Assembly: GCA_000720535.1 (NCBI GenBank)
Contig: JOAZ01000012.1
Span: 124,001 to 188,000, forward strand
Direction: 5' to 3'
Source of the DNA: Streptomyces halstedii
Lineage (GTDB): Bacteria; Actinomycetota; Actinomycetes; Streptomycetales; Streptomycetaceae
DNA length: 64,000 bases
The notes beneath the pieces were generated by a model. That model did no database searches. It was not told where the DNA came from and saw nothing but the letters and a program-made list of their open reading frames with translations. The number at the start of each line of letters is the position of its first letter. Within the stretch, counting starts at the first letter, position 1. This document shows positions 1 to 7,577 of this stretch, piece after piece. A program made the translations under genes and the position numbers.

Positions 1-1
1 C

Positions 2-946
2 ACCCCGGGCCGGCTGTCCGACCTGGTCGGCCGAGGCGACTGCCGGCTCGACCGGGTCACCGTGACCGTCCTCGACGAGGCCGACCAGATGGCCGACATG
101 GGCTTCCTGCCCCAGGTCACCGAACTGCTCGACCTGGTACGGCCCGACGGCCAGCGGATGCTGTTCTCGGCCACCCTGGACCGCGAGGTCGACCAGCTGG
201 TCCAGCGGTACCTGCACGACCCGGTGGTCCACTCCGTCGACCCGGCCGCCGGTGCGGTGACGACGATGGAGCATCACGTGCTCTACGTCGAGGGCGCCGA
301 CAAGTACGCCACGACGACCGAGATCGCGGCGCGCGAGGGCCGGGTGATCATGTTCCTGCACACCAGGCACTCCGTGGACCGGCTCACCGCCCATCTGCTC
401 GGCAGCGGGATACGGGCCGCCGCCCTGCACAGCGGGAAGTCGCAGCCGCAGCGCACCCGCACCCTGGAGCGGTTCCGGAGCGGTGACATCACCGTGCTGG
501 TCGCGACGAACGTCGCCGCACGCGGCATCCACGTCGACCACCTCGACCTGGTCGTCAACGTCGACCCGCCCGCCGACCACAAGGACTACCTGCACCGGGG
601 CGGCCGTACCGCCCGCGCCGGGGAGTCCGGGCAGGTCGTCACCCTGGTGCTGCCCGACCAGCGCCGCGAGGTGGCCCGTCTGATGGCCGACGCCGGGATC
701 ACCCCGCACACCGCGCGGGTCCGCTCCGGTGAGGCCGAGCTGAGCCGCATCACGGGGGCGCGGGCGCCCTCGGGCGTCCCCGTGGCGGGCGCGGCCCCGT
801 CGACCGAGCGGTCAGCCAAGAGCGCTCCCGGTCCGCACCGCCGACGCGGCAGCAAGCCCCCGCAGGGCCGCCGCTCCCACGCGGGCACGGCGACCGCCGA
901 GGCCCGGGCCGCCGCCGCCCAGCGCCGCGCGAACCGGGCCGGGTAG
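2..946 (+). CDS. DEAD-box ATP-dependent RNA helicase, C-terminal part (gene runs off the window start)
   Basis: The reading frame is open from base 2, so the gene starts before the window; the GTG at 62 lies inside it. Visible are motif II (DEAD in VLDEADQMADMGF), motif III (SAT in MLFSATLD), and the helicase C-terminal domain with ATNVAARGIHVD and the HRGGRTARAG motif. The last 60 or so residues form a basic, low-complexity Arg/Ala tail typical of actinobacterial RhlE-like helicases, which unwind structured RNA, often in the cold. It is strikingly similar over its whole visible length to the intact helicase at 14479-15963, so the two are paralogues about 14 kb apart in opposite orientation. 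The Q motif and Walker A are outside the window. Confidence 0.93.
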   Translation, partial: TPGRLSDLVGRGDCRLDRVTVTVLDEADQMADMGFLPQVTELLDLVRPDGQRMLFSATLDREVDQLVQRYLHDPVVHSVDPAAGAVTTMEHHVLYVEGADKYATTTEIAAREGRVIMFLHTRHSVDRLTAHLLGSGIRAAALHSGKSQPQRTRTLERFRSGDITVLVATNVAARGIHVDHLDLVVNVDPPADHKDYLHRGGRTARAGESGQVVTLVLPDQRREVARLMADAGITPHTARVRSGEAELSRITGARAPSGVPVAGAAPSTERSAKSAPGPHRRRGSKPPQGRRSHAGTATAEARAAAAQRRANRAG

Positions 947-1034
947 ACGCCGGGCCGCGTAAAGACCGGGCCGCAGCAGCGGGCGGCCCGCCCGCGCACG
1001 GCACCTTCCGCGCGGAGCGACGGGCCCGGCCGCC

Positions 1035-1943
1035 TCAGGGCCGCAGCACCACCTTGCCGACCGTCCGGCGCGCCAGCAGGTCCTCATGGGCGCGCCGGGC
1101 CTCGGCCAGCGGATAGCCGGGCCCCGTCACCGGCTTCAGGCGCCCCGCGCCGACCAGCTCGAAGAGCTCGCCGAGCGGCTCACTGACGCCTCCCGGAGCG
1201 GCCAGCGCGGGCCGCAGCCAGAAACCCACCACCGACGCGGGCAGCCGCCCCAGCCGGGCCGGATCGACCGGGGTGAAGCCGGCGCGTGCGGCGTTGCCGT
1301 AGGTCACGAGCCGTCCGAAGGGCGCCATCGACTCCAGCGCCCGGTCGAAGAGCTCGCCGCCCACCGCGTCGAGGACGACGTCCGCCTTCCCGGCCAGGGG
1401 ATAGGCGGCCACCGCGTCCGCGCCGAGCTCCAGGGCGAGCCGCTCCTTGGCCGGGGTGGACGCCTGGGCGAGCACCCGGCCCGCACCGAACTCCCGCGCC
1501 AGCTGGACGGCGAGACTGCCCACCCCGCCCGCCGCGGAGTGCACGACGACGGTCTCCCCCTCGCGGAGCCGGGCGGCGGTCCGCAGCAGGTGCCAGGCCG
1601 TCAGCCCCTGCATGAGCAGGGCGAGGGCCTCGGCGGCGCCGAGCTCCTCGGGGACCTCCACGAGCGCGGACTCCTTGGCGGCCACCTGCTCCGCGTAACC
1701 CCCCGAGACCCGGGCCAGCACGCGCCTGCCGTCCGGCGTACGCCCCACGACCTCACTGCCCGGGACGTACGGCAGCGCGGAGGCGTCCAGGTAGGAACCG
1801 TCCACCTGATGGGTGTCCGCGAAATTCACCCCGGCGGCCTCCACGGTGAGCAGCACCTCACCGTCCCGCACGGCGGGGGAGGGGAGTTCGACGGGCCGGA
1901 GCACTTCGGGACCGCCGAAGCGGTCGAACTGGATGGCGAGCAT
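1035..1943 (-). CDS. Zinc-free NADPH:quinone oxidoreductase (MDR family)
   Basis: 302 residues, typical of the QOR branch of medium-chain dehydrogenases. The N-terminus (MLAIQFDRFGGPEVL) is the usual GroES-like start; a nucleotide-binding motif lies in the middle (HSAAGGVGSLAVQLAR) and the C-terminal end reads GKVVLRP. The zinc-ligand cysteines of alcohol dehydrogenases are absent, which suggests reduction of quinones or enones with NADPH. The frame remains open upstream, but the ATG at 1943 begins the conserved domain. It is transcribed divergently from the TetR-type regulator at 2145, and the shared 200-bp region contains a gamma-butyrolactone-receptor-like operator at 2035-2054, so it may be controlled by that regulator (inference). 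Confidence 0.88.
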   Translation of the reverse strand: MLAIQFDRFGGPEVLRPVELPSPAVRDGEVLLTVEAAGVNFADTHQVDGSYLDASALPYVPGSEVVGRTPDGRRVLARVSGGYAEQVAAKESALVEVPEELGAAEALALLMQGLTAWHLLRTAARLREGETVVVHSAAGGVGSLAVQLAREFGAGRVLAQASTPAKERLALELGADAVAAYPLAGKADVVLDAVGGELFDRALESMAPFGRLVTYGNAARAGFTPVDPARLGRLPASVVGFWLRPALAAPGGVSEPLGELFELVGAGRLKPVTGPGYPLAEARRAHEDLLARRTVGKVVLRP

Positions 1944-2034
1944 GGCCGCACGGTATCGCGGACCGCTCCGGGACGGCCGGGGGAGCCCGGGGCCTGCGGA
2001 CAACGGGGACAACGGATTTCCGGAAGTCGTCCGA

Positions 2035-2054
2035 AACAATCCGTCCGGTTTGTT
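2035..2054. promoter_or_regulatory. ARE-like operator for a gamma-butyrolactone receptor
   Basis: The sequence reads AACAATCC-GTCC-GGTTTGTT. The two 8-base arms are inverted repeats with one mismatch. This resembles the AACAAACCG/CGGTTTGTT-type autoregulatory elements bound by ArpA/ScbR-family proteins. It lies between the divergent genes at 1943 and 2145. Confidence 0.68.
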
Positions 2055-2144
2055 AGGCTGGTCACTCTGAGTGTCCGCGCGCCGGGAAGAGCCGGGCGGA
2101 CACCCCTGTAGTCCTCGGATTCCCGTACTCACCGGAGCGGCAGG

Positions 2145-2735
2145 ATGGCCAAGCAGGACCGTGCGGTACGTACCCGGCAGGAGCTCATCCGGTCGGCCGC
2201 CGTCGCCTTCGACCGGAGCGGATACGCCCTGTCGTCCCTCACCGAGATCAGCCGCGGGGCGGGGGTCAGCAGCGGGGCGCTGCACTTCCACTTCAGCAGC
2301 AAGCGGGCGCTCGGCAGGGCGGTCGAGGACTCGGCGGCCCAGACACTCGGGGACATCGTCGCCTCACCCTGCCGTCAACAGCCCCCGCCGCTCGGGCACT
2401 TGGTGTCCACCTCGCACGTCCTGGCCTGCCGGCTCGCCGAGGACGTCGTGCTGCGGGCCGGGTTCGGTCTCGCGGCCGACGCCACCTGGATGGAGGACGT
2501 CACGCTGTGGCGGACATGGCGCAGTTGGGTCCGCTCGACGCTGACCCGGGCCCGCCGCGAGGGCACACTGTCGCCCGACGTCCCGCTGGAGGACGCCGTT
2601 TCGGCGGTGACGGCAGCGGTGGTGGGCGCCCAGGCGCTCGGCCGCTTCGACGTGGAGTGGTCACCGGACTACGCCCTCACCCAGTTCTGGAATCTCATGC
2701 TTCCACGGATATCCGCCATGGTCCCGGCCGAGTAA
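2145..2735 (+). CDS. TetR-family regulator, gamma-butyrolactone receptor type
   Basis: 196 residues. The N-terminal TetR helix-turn-helix (about residues 10-57) has the ArpA/ScbR signature: RTRQELIRSAA, then GVSSGALHFHFSSKRAL. The C-terminal ligand domain is shorter than in most receptors (about 215-230) and carries several tryptophans (TLWRTWRSW), a residue type that lines the ligand pocket in this family. The start is ATG 2145 after GGAGCGG. It reads into the reductase gene 18 bases downstream, so they are probably one transcript. Two receptor-type proteins near one AfsA gene usually means a true receptor plus a pseudoreceptor; this one, further from the synthase, is the better pseudoreceptor candidate (inference). 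Confidence 0.85.
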   Translation: MAKQDRAVRTRQELIRSAAVAFDRSGYALSSLTEISRGAGVSSGALHFHFSSKRALGRAVEDSAAQTLGDIVASPCRQQPPPLGHLVSTSHVLACRLAEDVVLRAGFGLAADATWMEDVTLWRTWRSWVRSTLTRARREGTLSPDVPLEDAVSAVTAAVVGAQALGRFDVEWSPDYALTQFWNLMLPRISAMVPAE

Positions 2736-2753
2736 CGCTGCGAGACTGCGCCC

Positions 2754-3515
2754 ATGAGTGATCTTCTGAACGGCAAATCCGTCCTCATCACCGGGGCGAG
2801 CAGTGGTATCGGCGCGGCGGCGGCACGCGTGTTCGCCCAGGAGGGCGCGCGCGTGGTCCTGGCCGCGCGAAGAGAGGACAGACTGGCGGCGCTGGCCGAG
2901 GAGTTGACGGGCCAGGGCGCGGAGGCGGCGTACGTGGTCTGCGACGTCACCGTGGCCGAGGACGCGGTCCGCGCGGTGGACTTCGCGGTCGACACCTTCG
3001 GGCGCCTGGACGGCGCGTTCAACAACGCGGGGCTCGGGGGCGACCGGACACCCCTGCACCTCATGGGCGACGACGTCTACGACGCGGTCATGGACACCAA
3101 CGTACGCGGCGTCTGGAACTGCCTGCGCCCGGAGATAGCGGCCATGCTGGAGGGCGGCGGCGGCTCCATCGTGAACAACAGCAGTGTGGGCGGGCTGGTG
3201 GCGATACCGGCCGCCGCGGCCTACATAGCGGCCAAGCACGCGGTCGTCGGTCTGACCCGGGCCGCCGCGGACGAGTACGCGAAGCAGGGCGTCCGGGTCA
3301 ACGCCGTCGCCCCCGGAACCACCCGCAGCGAGATCACGGCGGACTGGTTCGGGCGCAACCCCGGTCTGGAGGAGATGGTCAACGGCATGACGCCGCAAGG
3401 CCGTACGGCCGATCCCGCGGAGATCGGCGCCGCCGCCGCGTGGATGCTGAGCGACCGCTGCCCGTTCCTCACGGGCACGGTCATGCCGGTGGACGGCGGG
3501 TTCGTCAATCAGTGA
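2754..3515 (+). CDS. Short-chain dehydrogenase/reductase, possible butyrolactone ketoreductase
   Basis: 253 residues, classical SDR. It has the cofactor motif TGASSGIG at 13-20, NNAG at 90-93, catalytic Ser 143/144, and Tyr157-x3-Lys161. The C-terminal end PVDGGFVNQ is typical. It follows the TetR-type gene by 18 bases and overlaps the convergent AfsA-type gene by 7 bases at the stop codons. SDR enzymes such as BarS1 reduce the 6-keto group in virginiae butanolide synthesis, so placement beside an AfsA homologue suggests a role in making the butyrolactone signal. That role is inferred from context only; the SDR fold itself is certain. Confidence 0.87.
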   Translation: MSDLLNGKSVLITGASSGIGAAAARVFAQEGARVVLAARREDRLAALAEELTGQGAEAAYVVCDVTVAEDAVRAVDFAVDTFGRLDGAFNNAGLGGDRTPLHLMGDDVYDAVMDTNVRGVWNCLRPEIAAMLEGGGGSIVNNSSVGGLVAIPAAAAYIAAKHAVVGLTRAAADEYAKQGVRVNAVAPGTTRSEITADWFGRNPGLEEMVNGMTPQGRTADPAEIGAAAAWMLSDRCPFLTGTVMPVDGGFVNQ

Positions 3516-4459
3516 GAGGGAGCCGGGGCCGTGTGCCCGTCGTCGCGGTGTCCGGTGACTGATCCGGTCAACCGGCCCCGGAACACCGGATCTCCGTCCT
3601 GCGTCCCTGTGACCAGTACGGTGGTCCGGCCGGGGCCGGAGACCGCCTCCGCCGTGATCCAGCAGGGCCGGTCGAACTCGACGTAGCGCTCGAAACTGCT
3701 GGAGAAGGCGGTCATGTCGAAGGGGGAAGGGTGCAGGAACGCGTTGGCCGCCTGGTGCGCGGCCTCCATCAGGACCAGCCCGGGGACGTGGTCGACCGGG
3801 TGGTCGTAGAGCAGGACGTTGTCCACGTCGTTGCGCAACTGCCAGTGGTGCGGGCCGTCTCCGGGTGCCAGGACCACGTCGTGCGCGGTGACACGGCCGA
3901 CCGCGCGGGGGTCGATCGGATCGGGAAGCTCCCAGGTGTTCCAGCCGGCCGTCGGGTGCTCACCGCGGAGGCGGCGGAAGACGGCCGGGGATATCCAGCC
4001 GAAGTCGCAGTCGGCTCTCGCCACCATGACGGTGTCGTGGAACAGGCGGATGTCCATCCCGAGCGAACCGACCGCGCGTCCCCGCTTCTTGGGCTCGGCG
4101 AGGGCGATCTCCACGGTCAGCGCCGCCGGTTCGTCCGAGGGCACGCGGAATCCGGGCACGACGGTGAAGTCGAAGGAGTGCAGCAGGGTTTGGTGCGAGA
4201 GCGGCACTCCGTACTCGGCGTGCGCGATGACCAGGCCGGTCTGGCGGACGGTCTGGGTCAGCACACGGGGGTCGTACGGCATCTCCCCCTCGGGGGCCGG
4301 CCAGCGCACGGTGAGCGAGAACACGCCATCTTCCCGGCGGCGCCAGCCGGTGACGAGAAGCGCCGAATCGCGGCTGAGGTGGGCGTATTCCTTGGGTACC
4401 GCGTCCTGGCCCCTCGCGTCGGGGTGCGGAGCGGGGCGGAAAACAGGAACCTCGGACAC
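3509..4459 (-). CDS. afsA: AfsA/ScbA-family gamma-butyrolactone biosynthesis protein
   Basis: 316 residues, the usual AfsA length. It contains the repeated A-factor biosynthesis hotdog domain; recognisable blocks include SALLVTGW near the N-terminus and DHPVDHVPGLVLMEAAHQAAN in the second repeat. AfsA proteins condense a beta-ketoacyl-ACP with dihydroxyacetone phosphate, the first committed step to butyrolactone autoregulators. It is divergent from a receptor-type gene at 4562 with a candidate receptor operator in between, the same arrangement as scbA/scbR. The gene ends 7 bases inside the convergent SDR gene. The start at ATG 4459 gives a standard N-terminus. Confidence 0.93.
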   Translation of the reverse strand: MSEVPVFRPAPHPDARGQDAVPKEYAHLSRDSALLVTGWRRREDGVFSLTVRWPAPEGEMPYDPRVLTQTVRQTGLVIAHAEYGVPLSHQTLLHSFDFTVVPGFRVPSDEPAALTVEIALAEPKKRGRAVGSLGMDIRLFHDTVMVARADCDFGWISPAVFRRLRGEHPTAGWNTWELPDPIDPRAVGRVTAHDVVLAPGDGPHHWQLRNDVDNVLLYDHPVDHVPGLVLMEAAHQAANAFLHPSPFDMTAFSSSFERYVEFDRPCWITAEAVSGPGRTTVLVTGTQDGDPVFRGRLTGSVTGHRDDGHTAPAPSH

Positions 4460-4505
4460 AGTCCCCCCGGACGTGGCGCAAAACGATTGAAAGGGCGCTG
4501 GTAGG

Positions 4506-4523
4506 ATACCGGCTCACCGGTTT
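4506..4523. promoter_or_regulatory. ARE-like operator between afsA homologue and receptor gene
   Basis: ATACCGG-CTCA-CCGGTTT: 7-base arms with one mismatch and a perfect ACCGG/CCGGT core. It lies in the 102-bp divergent promoter region where ScbR-type receptors repress both scbA and scbR homologues. Confidence 0.6.
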
Positions 4524-4561
4524 TTTTTGAAGCGCACATCCACGATCAAGGGGAGCGCAGG

Positions 4562-5206
4562 TTGGCAAGGCAGCAACGGGCGATCCGGACGCGCAGAATC
4601 TTCCTGGAAGCCGCCGCCGAGGTCTTCGACGAGCACGGGTACGACGCCGCCACCATCGCCGCGATCCTTGAGCGGGCGGGTCTGACCAGGGGCGCGCTGT
4701 ACTTCCACTTCACCTCCAAGGAAGAGCTGGCGCGCGGGGTGCTCCAGGAGGCGGTGACCTCCGACGGAGTCTCCCCGCAGACCTTCAAGCTGCAGGAATG
4801 GGTGGACATAGCGCTTCTGCTCGCCTACCGCCTGCCCCGCGAACCGATGCTCAGCGCCTCGATACGCCTCTCCATCGACCCACGTGCGCGCTCCCTGTTC
4901 GGCACCCGCTGGCCCGACTGGATCAGCCTCGGCGCCGGTCTCCTGGTCGAGGCCAAGGAGCGGGGCGAGCTCCTCCCGCACGTGGACCCGGAGGCGACCT
5001 CCAGGCTCCTCGTCGGGGCCTGGACGGGGGTCCAGCTGGTCACGGAGTCGATGAGCGAGCCGCCGGACCTGGTCTCCGAGATCTCGGCCCTGTTCGAACT
5101 GATCCTTCCCAACGCGGTGGTGCCCGGGGTGCTGGCACGGCTGGACACCTCCCCGCACCGCGCGGAGCGCATCATGGAGGAGAACAGGGTGGCCGCCGCC
5201 TCCTGA
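4562..5206 (+). CDS. Gamma-butyrolactone receptor protein (ScbR/ArpA type, TetR fold)
   Basis: 214 residues, standard for the family. The N-terminal helix-turn-helix reads AAILERAGLTRGALYFHFTSKEELARGV (about residues 34-61 in two halves), matching ArpA/ScbR closely. The ligand domain contains the tryptophan-rich RWPDWISLGAG stretch around residues 119-128, where the conserved ligand-contacting Trp occurs. The start is TTG 4562, chosen because AAGGGGAGC sits 5-12 bases upstream and the protein then begins MARQQRAIRT as in homologues. Divergent from the AfsA-type gene, it most likely represses that gene and itself until the butyrolactone binds. Confidence 0.93.
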   Translation: MARQQRAIRTRRIFLEAAAEVFDEHGYDAATIAAILERAGLTRGALYFHFTSKEELARGVLQEAVTSDGVSPQTFKLQEWVDIALLLAYRLPREPMLSASIRLSIDPRARSLFGTRWPDWISLGAGLLVEAKERGELLPHVDPEATSRLLVGAWTGVQLVTESMSEPPDLVSEISALFELILPNAVVPGVLARLDTSPHRAERIMEENRVAAAS

Positions 5207-5308
5207 CCGCGAGGCCGCCACGGGCGACACCCGCCGGGCCCCTCCCCGCGTCACCCGTCCGGGTGGCCCACACCTGCGAAACGGCTGGTCAACGGTCAGT
5301 GTGAGCCT

Positions 5309-6040
5309 ATGTGGCTTCGCCGAACAGCCCTGGCCGCCGCGGTCGTGCCGCTGGCCCTCCTGGTGTTCCGGGACGCGCCGGTACGGTTCCTCGCGCCCGA
5401 GCGGGCCTCCGCGAAGCCGGCCGTACCGGCGGCGCCGCGCCCCGCGATCGTCGGCCGGGCCCAGTGGCACGCGGACGAGAGCCTGGTCAAGGAGCACGCC
5501 AGCTACACGGGCGAGGTCAACGCGGTCTTCGTCCACCACACCGGACACCCCAACGACTACGACTGCGCCGACGTCCCGAGGATGCTCAGGGCCATGGAGG
5601 AGGACCACGTCCGGGGCGAGGGCTGGGACGACATCGGCTACAACTTCGTCGTCGACCGCTGCGGGACCATTTACGAGGGACGGGGCGGCGGCATCGGGCG
5701 TTCCGTGCGGGGCGCCCACACCACCGGGTTCAACGCCCACAGCGTGGGGATCGCGGCCATCGGCGACTTCGCTCCCGGGGTGCCGGTGCCCAAGGCGCTC
5801 ATCGAGGGGATCGCGAAGGTGGGCGCGTGGAAGCTGCGTCCGGGCATCGACCCGCGCGGCACCGTCCGCATGGTGTCGTCGAACGACGACAGCCTGTTCC
5901 ACCGGGGCCAGGTGGTCCATCTCCATGTCGTCTCCGGCCACCGCGACACCTTCGAGACCAACTGCCCGGGTGACGCCCTCTACGCCCAACTCCCGGCGAT
6001 CCGCGAGGAGATGGCGAGGCTGCGGACCCCTCGTCGATGA
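5309..6040 (+). CDS. Secreted peptidoglycan-recognition N-acetylmuramoyl-L-alanine amidase
   Basis: 243 residues. An N-terminal signal peptide (MWLRRTALAAAVVPLALLVF) is followed by an amidase_2/PGRP domain from about residue 48. Zinc ligands expected for the family are visible: His76 (in VFVHHTGH), His211 (in VSGHRDT) and Cys219 (in NCPGD); Tyr111 in DIGYNFVVD completes the active site. It should cleave the amide between muramic acid and the peptide stem outside the membrane. The short protein has no separate cell-wall-binding domain. The next gene is an Rpf-like wall hydrolase in the same direction 196 bases on, suggesting a wall-remodelling pair. Confidence 0.9.
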   Translation: MWLRRTALAAAVVPLALLVFRDAPVRFLAPERASAKPAVPAAPRPAIVGRAQWHADESLVKEHASYTGEVNAVFVHHTGHPNDYDCADVPRMLRAMEEDHVRGEGWDDIGYNFVVDRCGTIYEGRGGGIGRSVRGAHTTGFNAHSVGIAAIGDFAPGVPVPKALIEGIAKVGAWKLRPGIDPRGTVRMVSSNDDSLFHRGQVVHLHVVSGHRDTFETNCPGDALYAQLPAIREEMARLRTPRR

Positions 6041-6167
6041 CGCGCGGCCGTCCGCCGGCCCGTTCCACGGCCGCCCCGGGCAAGGCGCCGGACGGTCCCG
6101 GGACGGGTCCTGGCCGGGCCACCACCTGGGTGAAATGACGGTCCGTGGACGCGTCGCAGCCACATGA

Positions 6168-6995
<828 letters not shown>

Positions 6996-7165
6996 CGCCC
7001 GTACGCCTGACGCGGCTCACCTGACGCCCGTACGCCTGACGCCCGTACGACGAAGCCCGTACGCCTGACGCCCGTACGACCGAAGCCCGTACGACGAAGC
7101 CTGTACGACGAAGCCCGTACGCCTGACGCCCGTACGACCGAAGCCCGTACCGCTGACACCCGGTA
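6996..7165. repeat. Short tandem repeat array after the Rpf gene
   Basis: About 170 bases of interleaved short units, chiefly CCTGACGCCCGTACG and GACGAAGCCCGTACG or CGACCGAAGCCCGTACG. The shared core GCCCGTACG recurs about every 14-18 bases, with small substitutions. It starts at the stop codon of the Rpf-like gene. Open frames across it give only a Tyr/Gly/Arg repeat shadow with no start signal, so I treat it as noncoding. Confidence 0.8.
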
Positions 7166-7253
7166 CCGGCCCCGCACCCGGAAGCTCCGTGGCGGGGTGG
7201 ACGGCACCGCGGCACAGCGTCCCTCTCCGACTTCTCACCCGGGGGTCCGGTTC

Positions 7254-7577
7254 ATGGCAGCCTCATCGTCCCCGGTCGGGGCCCCGCGAACCGTTCGCGC
7301 CGTCGTCCTCGACACCGACGGAGTGACCACTGATTTCGCCCCCACACACGCGGCGGCCTGGAAGAAGGCGTTCGATGCCTGTCCGGAGACCTACCCGGGG
7401 CCACGCCCCCTCGACGAGAGAGGCGACCACCGGCGCCCTGTGGACGGCCGCTCACGCCAGGAGGTGGGAGTGGACCGCACGGAGACGGACGGCGGCGCCG
7501 ACGACCTGCGGCGGCACGGAGCGGACGCCGTCGTGGCCGGCCCCGGGGACCTGCTGCCCGGCGGGGAGACCGGCTGA
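7254..7577 (+). pseudogene. Internally deleted beta-phosphoglucomutase-type HAD hydrolase
   Basis: A 107-codon in-frame remnant. Its first part matches the start of beta-phosphoglucomutase-family HAD proteins: AVVLDTDGVTTD holds the two aspartates of motif I, followed by THAAAWKKAFD and VDGRSRQE. Its last part (GADAVVAGPGDLL) matches the C-terminal end of the same family. The roughly 140 residues between, with motifs II and III, are missing, so the product should be inactive. The stop overlaps the next start (TGATG), exactly where the intact gene would couple to the GH65 gene. Intact members convert beta-glucose 1-phosphate to glucose 6-phosphate. Confidence 0.72.

Noticed and set aside
1035-5206. 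Secondary-metabolite gene cluster linked to the butyrolactone locus
   Set aside because: No polyketide, peptide-synthetase, terpene or RiPP genes occur within the window; the locus appears to be regulatory only.
7000-7215. Tyr/Gly/Arg-repeat peptides on the minus strand of the repeat array
   Set aside because: They arise in all three frames from the DNA repeat, with no start signals.
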